From contig JAGWXN010000236.1 of the NCBI GenBank assembly GCA_018969885.1, positions 1 through 5,252 on the forward strand: a stretch of 5,252 bases of DNA. Reading direction: 5' to 3'. The notes below the pieces were generated by a model that saw only the letters and a list, made by a program, of their open reading frames with translations, ran no database searches and was not told where the DNA came from. A program made the position numbers and the translations under genes. The DNA comes from Betaproteobacteria bacterium (GTDB taxonomy: Bacteria > Pseudomonadota > Gammaproteobacteria > Burkholderiales > Burkholderiaceae). This document shows positions 1-5,252 of this stretch, one piece after another. How positions within the stretch are numbered: position 1 is the stretch's first letter; the number at the start of each line of letters is the position of its first letter.

Positions 1-75
1 CTGCGCGCGCAGCGGGCTGGCGGCGAGAACGACGGGCGCGGCGGTGGCCGCGAGGAAATGACGACGATTGGTCAT
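1..75 (-). CDS. Secreted protein N-terminus, probable ABC importer solute-binding protein (partial, cut by left edge)
   Basis: Only the first 25 codons are in the window. They read MTNRRHFLAA and continue with an Ala/Val/Leu-rich stretch to SPLRAQ. This is a complete signal peptide: the twin-arginine pattern N-R-R-H-F-L-A at residues 3-9, a hydrophobic core at about 9-19, and a likely cleavage site after LRA at residue 24. RR-x-F-L suggests Tat export, though Sec export is possible because the core is short and Ala-rich. The ATG overlaps the stop of the upstream ATPase gene (ATGA). A strong Shine-Dalgarno, GGAGGA, lies 9 bases upstream inside that gene, so the start is well supported. The function is inferred only from position: directly after an SsuB/TauB-type ATPase, an exported protein is most likely the periplasmic binding protein of the same importer. 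None of the mature protein is visible, so another exported product cannot be excluded. Confidence 0.7.
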   Translation of the reverse strand, partial: MTNRRHFLAATAAPVVLAASPLRAQ

Positions 76-851
76 GATGCAGAGTCCTCCGGTGCTGTGT
101 GTTCGAGTGATTGAAACAGGCGCTGCAGGCGATCTCGAAGCGCGTCGAGTTCGGGATTGCCCGACACCCGTCGCGGCCGGGGGGCAGTGACGGCGATGCT
201 TTCTAGCACCCGCGTGGGCTTATTGGAGAGGAGCACGATCCGGTCCGCCAGCACAATCGCCTCCTCGATGTCGTGGGTCACGAAAAGTACCGTGCGGCCG
301 GTGCGTTGCCAGATGCTCTCGATTTCGGCGCGCAGACGTCTGCGGGTGTTGGGGTCCAATGCCGAGAAGGGCTCGTCCATCAGAACGATGGCGGGATCAA
401 CCGCGAGCGCGCGGGCGATAGCGACGCGCTGGCGCTCGCCACCCGACAGCATGGACGGATATTTGTGGGCCGCATCGGCAAGCCCCACCATGCTGAGCAA
501 CTCGCGCGCCCGGGGCTCACGCCGACGGGCCTCCTCACGACCCATGCGCAGTTCAACCCCCATCAAGACGTTGGCCAGCGCGTTGCGCCAGGGCGCGAGT
601 CGTGGTGACTGAAAGACGAAGGCCACTTCCTGCCAGGCCTGTGACGGAGGCTTACCATCCACCCTGACCGAGCCCGATTGGGCGGCAAGCAGATCACCGA
701 TCAACCGCAGTGAGGTGGACTTGCCACACCCCGATGGGCCGAGGAGGCAGACGAATTCGCCGCGCCCCACGGAAAAACTGATGTCGTCGTAGATGGCCTC
801 GCCGCCGAAGGCAAGCCCCACCCGATCGAAGACAATGGAGGGTTCGGTCAC
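72..851 (-). CDS. ABC importer ATP-binding protein, nitrate/sulfonate/taurine (SsuB/TauB) type
   Basis: This is the cytoplasmic ATPase that powers an ABC importer. It is intact, with 259 residues from the GTG at 851, the usual length for the family. All motifs are present: Walker A GPSGCGKS (38-45), Q-loop in VFQSPRLAPW (Gln81), signature LSGGERQR (135-142), Walker B IVLMDEP (155-161, catalytic Glu160), D-loop SALD (163-166) and switch His193 in VTHD. The Q-loop context with PRLAPW and the THDIEEA stretch are typical of the SsuB/TauB/ThiZ group, which imports sulfonates, nitrate, taurine, pyrimidines and other small organics; the substrate cannot be read from the ATPase. A longer TTG start at 866 would add five residues. 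I prefer GTG because its GTGA overlaps the esterase stop by 4 bases, matching the ATGA overlap at the gene's other end. A GGA lies 10 bases upstream of it. The membrane permease is absent here and is expected past the left edge. Confidence 0.93.
   Translation of the reverse strand: MTEPSIVFDRVGLAFGGEAIYDDISFSVGRGEFVCLLGPSGCGKSTSLRLIGDLLAAQSGSVRVDGKPPSQAWQEVAFVFQSPRLAPWRNALANVLMGVELRMGREEARRREPRARELLSMVGLADAAHKYPSMLSGGERQRVAIARALAVDPAIVLMDEPFSALDPNTRRRLRAEIESIWQRTGRTVLFVTHDIEEAIVLADRIVLLSNKPTRVLESIAVTAPRPRRVSGNPELDALRDRLQRLFQSLEHTAPEDSAS
85..90 (-). promoter_or_regulatory. Shine-Dalgarno for the exported protein gene
   Basis: On the minus strand GGAGGA is followed by 9 bases (CTCTGCATC) and then the ATG at 75. 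It lies within the last codons of the ATPase gene. It supports both the ATG start and coupled translation across the ATGA overlap. Confidence 0.7.
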
Positions 852-2326
852 GGCCAGTATTTCCAACGGGTACGGCCCGCCGGATCGTTGGCCGCGCGGC
901 TGTGAACATCGAACAACATGGTCTGCATGCCAGCTTCATGCCGCGGCCAGTGCGGCAGGCCCGGATGAGACGGGTCGCCTCGATGGGCAAACGCTGCCCA
1001 CGCGTCGCGCATCTGGGCAGCCAGTCGCGCCATGGCCTGCGGCTCGCCGCCCGCCAGCATGGGGGCCTGCCAGGCGGGCAGGGTATCGAACATGAAGGGG
1101 ATCTCGCAGCAGTGGCACGCAGCAAAGCGGTTGTCGGGCGCCGCCCAGTCAAACCGGTACACCCAGGCGGGCCGGCCCAGGGCCGCGAGCCGCTCGGCAA
1201 AGCCATGAACGCCTGCGCCAAACGAGGCATCGCCCAGCATCGCGCCCAGGAGGGATACGTTGTCGCTGCCGCGCGCGCGCAGCCGATACTCGGCCATGGC
1301 GTCGTCCGCAGCTGCACCAAAGGTGCGGGCGAACACTTCGCGAATCTGCTCGGGGGCGGCGTCGCGAATCTTGTCGTCGGCGCCAAAAAAGGCAGCCATT
1401 TCATCGCGGGTATAGCCCACCATCACATCGCGCTCGGCGGCGCCGGCGAGGGCCGCTGACATCAGGTCCTCGCCCAGCAATTTTTCGTCGATCACGGGAA
1501 TGAATACCGGCGTGGTGGCGGCAAACGAACCCAGGCTGCGCGCCACGCCCAGCTGAGCCTCGTTAATTTTTTGCGCGTCGACCGTTTTCCATTGCGCGGG
1601 ATCGGTGATGTTGAGTGCCCGGGCCATGGACTCGGAAATCTGAAGCGCTTTGGGCATGGAGCGCAGGATGCGGCCGAAGGGCGCGCTCTGAATGATGGCG
1701 CGACGCATGAGCGCGCGGCTCTGCGGTTGCGCGAGCATTGCAAGCACCGACAGTCCGCCCGCCGACTGGCCGGCCACCGTGATGTTGTCAGGGTCGCCGC
1801 CGAAGGCCTCGATTTCGCGCGCCACCCAGCTAAGTGCGGCCATCTGATCGTGAAGACCAAGATTGGGCTCGCTCACTCCCGGTATGTGCATGAAGCCGAG
1901 CGCACCCAGGCGATAGTTGACCCCGACCACCACCATGTCGCCATGGCGCGCCATGGAGACACCCGAGTACCAGTCGATCGATCCCGCGCCAGTCCAGAAG
2001 GCCCCCCCGTGAAGCCAGATCAGTACGGGACGCCGGCGCTTGTCAGCGGCGGGGGTCGCGATGGTCAGCGTGAGGCAATCTTCGCCTTGCTCTCCGGCAA
2101 AATCGCCCATCGCAGCACGCAGGCGCGAGGGCGGTTGCGGCGGGATCGGACCGTTGCGGGTCGCGTCGCGCTCGCCAGTCCAGGGTTCCACCGGGGCGGG
2201 CATCGCAAAGCGCAGGGCGCCAACCGGCGGCGCCGCGTAGGGAACAGCACGGAACACACTCACGCCGTTTTCGAGACTGCCTCGAAGCAGACCTGCTGAC
2301 ATGCGGGCGGTGGGCGATGCGCTCAT
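848..2326 (-). CDS. Type B carboxylesterase (PnbA-like alpha/beta hydrolase)
   Basis: This is a carboxylic ester hydrolase of 492 residues, close to the roughly 490 of bacterial p-nitrobenzyl esterases. Visible motifs in order: N-terminal FRAVPYAAPPVGALRF (25-40), type B signature EDCLTLTI (82-89), oxyanion-hole HGGAF (106-110), nucleophile elbow GQSAGG with Ser188, acid Glu309 in GYTRDE, and catalytic His405 in ACHCCEIPFMF. The triad positions closely match those known for Bacillus pNB esterase. There is no signal peptide, so it is probably cytoplasmic. The ATG is supported by AGGAG 7 bases upstream. It is the first gene of the minus-strand operon and overlaps the ATPase start, suggesting that it acts on the compound imported or on a product of it; this is inference. 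An oddity is three cysteines (404, 406, 407) packed around the catalytic histidine. Family members hydrolyse varied esters and carbamates, so the natural substrate is unknown. Confidence 0.93.
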   Translation of the reverse strand: MSASPTARMSAGLLRGSLENGVSVFRAVPYAAPPVGALRFAMPAPVEPWTGERDATRNGPIPPQPPSRLRAAMGDFAGEQGEDCLTLTIATPAADKRRRPVLIWLHGGAFWTGAGSIDWYSGVSMARHGDMVVVGVNYRLGALGFMHIPGVSEPNLGLHDQMAALSWVAREIEAFGGDPDNITVAGQSAGGLSVLAMLAQPQSRALMRRAIIQSAPFGRILRSMPKALQISESMARALNITDPAQWKTVDAQKINEAQLGVARSLGSFAATTPVFIPVIDEKLLGEDLMSAALAGAAERDVMVGYTRDEMAAFFGADDKIRDAAPEQIREVFARTFGAAADDAMAEYRLRARGSDNVSLLGAMLGDASFGAGVHGFAERLAALGRPAWVYRFDWAAPDNRFAACHCCEIPFMFDTLPAWQAPMLAGGEPQAMARLAAQMRDAWAAFAHRGDPSHPGLPHWPRHEAGMQTMLFDVHSRAANDPAGRTRWKYWP

Positions 2327-2333
2327 TGCGCGA

Positions 2334-2338
2334 CTCCT
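2334..2338 (-). promoter_or_regulatory. Shine-Dalgarno of the carboxylesterase gene
   Basis: AGGAG on the minus strand, followed by 7 bases (TCGCGCA) and the ATG at 2326. It favours this start over the in-frame ATG at codon 9. Confidence 0.75.
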
Positions 2339-2356
2339 GATCGGTGAGGTCGCCGC

Positions 2357-2385
2357 ATTCTAGGCGCTTGTGGCGCTTGGATGAA
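2357..2385 (-). promoter_or_regulatory. Candidate sigma70-type promoter of the esterase-importer operon
   Basis: On the minus strand TAGAAT (2362-2357) matches the -10 consensus in 5 of 6 positions. A poor -35, TTCATC (2385-2380), matches 3 of 6 with a 17-base spacer. Transcription would start near 2350, giving a short leader that contains the AGGAG ribosome site. The weak -35 suggests low or activator-dependent expression. Predicted from sequence alone. Confidence 0.4.
2363..2379. repeat. Tandem 8-base repeat GGCGCTTG within the candidate esterase promoter
   Basis: GGCGCTTG occurs at 2363-2370 and again at 2372-2379, separated by one T, so the copies are 9 bases apart. Together they exactly fill the spacer between the candidate -35 and -10. 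This could be a regulator site or chance in GC-rich DNA. No regulator gene is visible in the window. Confidence 0.35.
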
Positions 2386-2439
2386 GCCCTGGATAGCGGG
2401 TTCCCTGCGCCTGCGCCCGGGTAATACGATGCGGACCGG

Positions 2440-2445
2440 TAGAAT
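2440..2445 (+). promoter_or_regulatory. Candidate -10 element for gltX
   Basis: TAGAAT, 30 bases before the gltX ATG, resembles the -10 hexamer. No convincing -35 is seen 16-18 bases upstream (the sequence there is CCCGGGTA-like). Transcription would begin around 2452, leaving a leader of about 24 bases. It mirrors the TAGAAT on the other strand, consistent with a divergent promoter region. Confidence 0.35.
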
Positions 2446-2475
2446 CGGAGATTCCCCTTCGATCGGCTTCCTTTC

Positions 2476-3888
2476 ATGGTCCGTACCCGATTCGCGCCCA
2501 GCCCAACCGGGTTTCTTCATATCGGTGGCGCCCGCACTGCACTGTTTGCATGGGCCTATGCCCGGCATTTTGGCGGCACCTTCATTCTCCGCATTGAAGA
2601 CACCGACCTCGAGCGGTCGACCCCCGAGGCCGTTCAGGCGATTCTCGACGGCATGAAGTGGCTGTCGCTCGATCCTGACGAGGGGCCGTTTTTTCAGACC
2701 CAGCGGATGGACCGTTACCGCGAGGTCATCGCGCGCATGCTCGCCGAGGGCACGGCGTATCACTGCTGGAGCTCGCCCGATGAACTCGATGCCATGCGCG
2801 AGGCGCAGCGTGCCCGGGGGCTCAAGCCGCGCTATGACGGCCGCTGGCGTCCCGAAAATTCGAAGGGGCGCGCACCTCCCGCCGGGGTGCAGCCCGTGGT
2901 GCGTTTTCGGAACCCCGACGGTGGAGCGGTGGTCTGGAATGATCTGGTGAAGGGGCCAATCTCAATCTCGAACGACGAACTCGATGATCTGGTGATTGCG
3001 CGCTCGGATGGCACGCCCACCTACAACTTTTGCGTGGTGGTCGATGATCTGGACATGCGGATCACGCATGTGATTCGCGGCGACGATCATGTGAACAACA
3101 CCCCGCGCCAGATCAATATCCTGAAAGCGTTGGGTGGGGTGCCGCCCAGCTACGGCCATGTCCCCATGATTCATGGTGACGACGGGCAGAAGCTCTCCAA
3201 GCGCCATGGCGCGGTGTCGGTCATGCAGTACGACGAGGACGGCTTTCTTCCCGAAGCGGTCATCAATTATCTGGCCCGTCTGGGCTGGAGTCACGGTGAT
3301 GACGAAATTTTCAGCCGTAGTGATCTGGTGGGCTGGTTCGATGGATCGCATCTGTCCAATTCGCCATCCCAGTTCGATACCGGCAAACTCCGCTGGCTTA
3401 ATCAGCAGTATCTGAAGCGGGCCGATGACGCCTGGCTGGCCGCTGCGATACGCCCGCGACTCATTCGCGCCGGGGTGCATGCGGTGGCGCTTGCGGGCCA
3501 CGATGCGCCCGACCTTGCCCAGGTTTGTGCGTTGTTGAAAGACCGGGCTGCCACGCTGAACGAACTCGCTGACAGTGCGCACATGTTCTACGCCGATCCG
3601 CATCCGCGCGCGGAAGATCTGGCTTCGCATCTCACCGAAGCGGTGCAACCCGCGCTCGTTACGCTGGCGGGGCTTCTGCGCGAGGCGGCCTGGACCCGCG
3701 AGGCCGTGCAGGCGGCGCTCAAACAGGCGCTTGCCGAGCACGCGCTCAAAATGCCGCAGCTGGCGATCCCGGTCCGGCTGCTGGTGTTTGGGTTGTCGCA
3801 GACGCCATCGGTCGACGCATGTCTTGCGCTTCTGTCGCGGGAGCGGGTTGTGGAGCGACTGCTCGCACCGCCCAGTCCGCGGGCCTGA
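2476..3888 (+). CDS. gltX: Glutamyl-tRNA synthetase
   Basis: This enzyme charges tRNA(Glu) with glutamate using ATP in the cytoplasm (EC 6.1.1.17). It is full length at 470 residues, within the usual 460-490. The class I catalytic motifs are present: [13 protein letters not shown] at the N-terminus (HIGH-like HIGG 15-18), LRIEDTD (38-44), [12 protein letters not shown] (201-212), and the KMSKS loop as KLSKR (239-243) followed by HGAVSVMQY. The APSPTG context identifies GluRS and not GlnRS. The C-terminal third is the helical anticodon-binding region. Of the four zinc ligands known in the E. coli enzyme (C98, C100, C125, H127), only the first has a counterpart here (Cys97); the others are Ser99, Trp124 and Pro126, so this protein probably lacks the zinc. 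The ATG gives the standard N-terminus ([12 protein letters not shown]) although no Shine-Dalgarno precedes it. It is divergent from the esterase operon and 69 bases upstream of aroC. Confidence 0.98.
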   Translation: MVRTRFAPSPTGFLHIGGARTALFAWAYARHFGGTFILRIEDTDLERSTPEAVQAILDGMKWLSLDPDEGPFFQTQRMDRYREVIARMLAEGTAYHCWSSPDELDAMREAQRARGLKPRYDGRWRPENSKGRAPPAGVQPVVRFRNPDGGAVVWNDLVKGPISISNDELDDLVIARSDGTPTYNFCVVVDDLDMRITHVIRGDDHVNNTPRQINILKALGGVPPSYGHVPMIHGDDGQKLSKRHGAVSVMQYDEDGFLPEAVINYLARLGWSHGDDEIFSRSDLVGWFDGSHLSNSPSQFDTGKLRWLNQQYLKRADDAWLAAAIRPRLIRAGVHAVALAGHDAPDLAQVCALLKDRAATLNELADSAHMFYADPHPRAEDLASHLTEAVQPALVTLAGLLREAAWTREAVQAALKQALAEHALKMPQLAIPVRLLVFGLSQTPSVDACLALLSRERVVERLLAPPSPRA

Positions 3889-3910
3889 GACTCAGGCCCT
3901 GCTCGCACCG
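3859..3910. repeat. 12-base direct repeat flanking the end of gltX
   Basis: CTGCTCGCACCG occurs at 3859-3870, inside the gltX C-terminal codons, and again at 3899-3910, just past the stop; the copies are 40 bases apart. The inverted repeat at 3881-3899 lies between them. This may record a small local duplication near the stop codon. A role is not evident. Confidence 0.5.
3881..3899. repeat. Perfect 9-base inverted repeat over the gltX stop codon
   Basis: GGGCCTGAG, one A, then CTCAGGCCC: a perfect palindrome around position 3890 that includes the gltX TGA (3886-3888). In RNA it could form an 8-pair GC-rich stem with a 3-base loop. No T-run follows (TGCTCGCACC), so it does not look like a standard intrinsic terminator. 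It could stabilise the gltX mRNA end, attenuate readthrough into aroC, or bind a dimeric protein. The fold is visible; the role is speculation. Confidence 0.55.
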
Positions 3911-3944
3911 TCGCGCCGTCTTAACCCCCGTCCAACGATCCGTC

Positions 3945-3948
3945 AGGG
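3945..3948 (+). promoter_or_regulatory. Shine-Dalgarno of aroC
   Basis: AGGG, 9 bases before the ATG at 3958, is a moderate ribosome site and supports that start. The rest of the 69-base gap after gltX holds the inverted repeat but no clear promoter. Confidence 0.5.
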
Positions 3949-3957
3949 CAAACAGCG

Positions 3958-5061
3958 ATGTCTGGAAACACTTTTGGTCAGTTGTTCCGGGTCACCAACT
4001 TTGGCGAGTCGCATGGCCCTGCCATCGGCTGCGTCATTGACGGCTGCCCGCCCGGACTTGCGCTCGCCGAGGCCGATATTCAGGGCGACCTGGATCGCAG
4101 GCGCCCAGGCACCTCGCGTCATGTCACTCAGCGGCAGGAGCCTGATCGGGTCGAGATCGTGTCGGGCGTGTACGAAGGGCAGACCACGGGCACGCCGATC
4201 ATGCTGCTGATCCGCAATGAAGACGCGCGCAGCAAAGACTACTCAAAGATCGCCGAAACCTTCCGCCCGGGTCACGCCGACTACACCTACTGGCACAAAT
4301 ACGGCATTCGCGACCCGCGCGGTGGTGGCCGATCCTCGGCCCGCCTGACCGCGCCCATGGTGGCGGCGGGCGCAGTGGCGAGAAAATGGCTGCATCAACA
4401 CCATGGCACGCGCGTCTTCGGTTGGATGTCGCAACTGGGTGAAATTCCAATTCCGTTCACCGACGCCACACAGGTTCCGCTGAATCCCTTTTTTGCGCCG
4501 GATGCCGCGATCATCGAGCGGCTGGAAGCCTACATGGACAGCCTGCGGCGGGCGGGCGATTCCTGTGGCGCGCGAATCGAAGTCATGGCCGAGTCGGTAC
4601 CGGTGGGGTGGGGAGAGCCGCTCTACGACAAGCTCGACGCCGATATCGCCTGGGCAATGATGGGCATCAACGCAGTGAAGGGCGTCGAAATCGGGGCGGG
4701 CTTCCGGTCGGTGTCGCAACGCGGCAGCGAGCACGGCGACGAACTCACGCCCGCCGGTTTTGTGGGTAATGAGGCGGGCGGCATCCTGGGGGGCATTTCA
4801 ACTGGCCAACCGATCACGGTCTCGATTGCCATCAAGCCCACGTCCAGCATCCGCGTGCCACGCCGGTCGATCGATAAGGGCGGTGCAGCCACATTGGTCG
4901 AGACCACCGGTCGGCATGATCCCTGCGTGGGAATCCGGGCGGTGCCGATCGCCGAGGCGATGCTCGCGCTGGTACTGATGGATCACGCCCTGCGTCACCG
5001 TGCCCAAAACGCCGAGGTAAGCGTTGCTACGCCCCGGATTGCCGGGCGGGCACCCGACTGA
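3958..5061 (+). CDS. aroC: Chorismate synthase
   Basis: This is the last enzyme of the shikimate pathway. It converts 5-enolpyruvylshikimate-3-phosphate to chorismate in the cytoplasm and needs reduced FMN (EC 4.2.3.5). It is full length at 367 residues (family about 350-390). The N-terminus [20 protein letters not shown] closely resembles the E. coli protein. Family signatures are present: [18 protein letters not shown] (16-33, conserved His19), [14 protein letters not shown] (46-59), [15 protein letters not shown] (102-116, conserved His106), [15 protein letters not shown] (118-132), and the C-terminal [17 protein letters not shown] (319-335). All are intact, so it should be active. Chorismate feeds aromatic amino acids, folate and quinones. 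It follows gltX in the same direction, and the transporter gene starts 5 bases after its stop, so aroC and that gene are probably cotranscribed. Confidence 0.98.
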   Translation: MSGNTFGQLFRVTNFGESHGPAIGCVIDGCPPGLALAEADIQGDLDRRRPGTSRHVTQRQEPDRVEIVSGVYEGQTTGTPIMLLIRNEDARSKDYSKIAETFRPGHADYTYWHKYGIRDPRGGGRSSARLTAPMVAAGAVARKWLHQHHGTRVFGWMSQLGEIPIPFTDATQVPLNPFFAPDAAIIERLEAYMDSLRRAGDSCGARIEVMAESVPVGWGEPLYDKLDADIAWAMMGINAVKGVEIGAGFRSVSQRGSEHGDELTPAGFVGNEAGGILGGISTGQPITVSIAIKPTSSIRVPRRSIDKGGAATLVETTGRHDPCVGIRAVPIAEAMLALVLMDHALRHRAQNAEVSVATPRIAGRAPD

Positions 5062-5066
5062 TCCCG

Positions 5067-5252
5067 GTGGCTTCAGATCCCGGTTCGCGGACCCGTAACG
5101 CGGTTCGCGCGCTGTTTCTGACCTACTTTCTGTTTGTAGGCGCGCTCTCGCCCTATCTGACGCTTTATCTCCACGAAGTGGGTCTGGGTGTGGCCGCCAT
5201 TGGCCTGGTGATGTCGCTGTCACCGGCCTCGCGCATCGTGGGCCCGCTCGCC
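5067..5252 (+). CDS. MFS transporter, HcaT / MFS_1_like type (partial, cut by right edge)
   Basis: The first 62 codons of an inner-membrane transporter are present, open to the window edge. After a short polar start (VASDPGSRTRN) comes a first membrane segment (ALFLTYFLFVGALSPYLTLY, about 15-34), the loop LHEVGLGVAAIG, then the start of a second segment with SPASRIVGPLA. The order of a hydrophobic helix with SPYLTLYL, a short GLG..IG loop and a helix ending R-x-x-GPL matches the MFS_1_like group that includes the E. coli phenylpropionate permease HcaT. The substrate cannot be predicted. The start is taken as GTG at 5067, only 5 bases after the aroC stop. No clear Shine-Dalgarno is seen (GGGCGGG at 5044-5050 is 16 bases away), so it may depend on coupling to aroC. 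No ATG or other convincing in-frame start lies nearby upstream. Confidence 0.85.
   Translation, partial: MASDPGSRTRNAVRALFLTYFLFVGALSPYLTLYLHEVGLGVAAIGLVMSLSPASRIVGPLA

Noticed and set aside
1941..1956. A perfect 16-base palindrome CCATGGCGCGCCATGG
   Set aside because: It falls in the middle of the esterase coding sequence in ordinary codons (S-M-A-R-H-G). Palindromes of this kind arise easily in GC-rich coding DNA, and nothing nearby suggests a binding site.
1571..2299. A 242-codon plus-strand open frame opposite the esterase gene
   Set aside because: It lies wholly antisense to a gene with an intact catalytic triad. Its Arg/His/Gly/Ala-rich translation shows no family motif, as expected for a shadow frame in GC-rich DNA.
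2962..3741. A 259-codon minus-strand open frame opposite gltX
   Set aside because: It is fully antisense to gltX, whose motifs are clear. The translation has no recognisable domain and no ribosome site was noted.
3881..3910. Rho-independent terminator after gltX
   Set aside because: The stem is good but no T-run follows on either strand, so I list it only as an inverted repeat.
3575..4210. A 211-codon plus-strand frame spanning the end of gltX and start of aroC
   Set aside because: It is out of frame with both genes, extremely Arg/Ser/Pro-rich and without motifs; a shadow frame.
5081..5109. A 9-base direct repeat CGGTTCGCG at 5081-5089 and 5101-5109
   Set aside because: It is short, inside the Arg-rich start of the transporter gene, and explained by similar codons.

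Overview
The window is GC-rich (by eye in the low to mid 60s percent) and fully explained by bacterial protein-coding genes. The proteins look proteobacterial. The glutamyl-tRNA synthetase has the [18 protein letters not shown] stretch and lacks most of the zinc cysteines. The chorismate synthase closely resembles the E. coli enzyme. TAGAAT-like -10 elements and gene overlaps also fit. A betaproteobacterium (Burkholderiales or Rhodocyclales relative) is my best guess, but this is inference from protein character and not a database result.

Left part (1-2326, minus strand): three genes read leftwards as one tightly packed operon. A type B carboxylesterase comes first, then an SsuB/TauB-type ABC importer ATPase, then the first 25 codons of a protein with a Tat-like signal peptide, probably the importer's solute-binding protein. 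Both junctions can be read as 4-base stop/start overlaps (GTGA and ATGA), which suggests translational coupling. The permease is not in the window and would be expected beyond the left edge. The gene set suggests uptake of a small organic compound coupled to cleavage of an ester, but the substrate cannot be read from the sequence.

Middle (2327-2475): a 149-base divergent intergenic region. It has one TAGAAT -10 candidate facing each way, a good Shine-Dalgarno for the esterase, none for gltX, and a short tandem repeat between the esterase promoter elements.

Right part (2476-5252, plus strand): gltX (glutamyl-tRNA synthetase), a 69-base gap starting with a perfect inverted repeat over the gltX stop codon, aroC (chorismate synthase, last step of the shikimate pathway), and after 5 bases the start of an MFS transporter related to the HcaT / MFS_1_like group, cut by the right edge. 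gltX and aroC are housekeeping genes. No RNA genes, mobile elements, CRISPR arrays or stretches over 300 bases without a gene were seen. The only candidate for an undescribed system is the esterase-importer operon, and its parts belong to known families.
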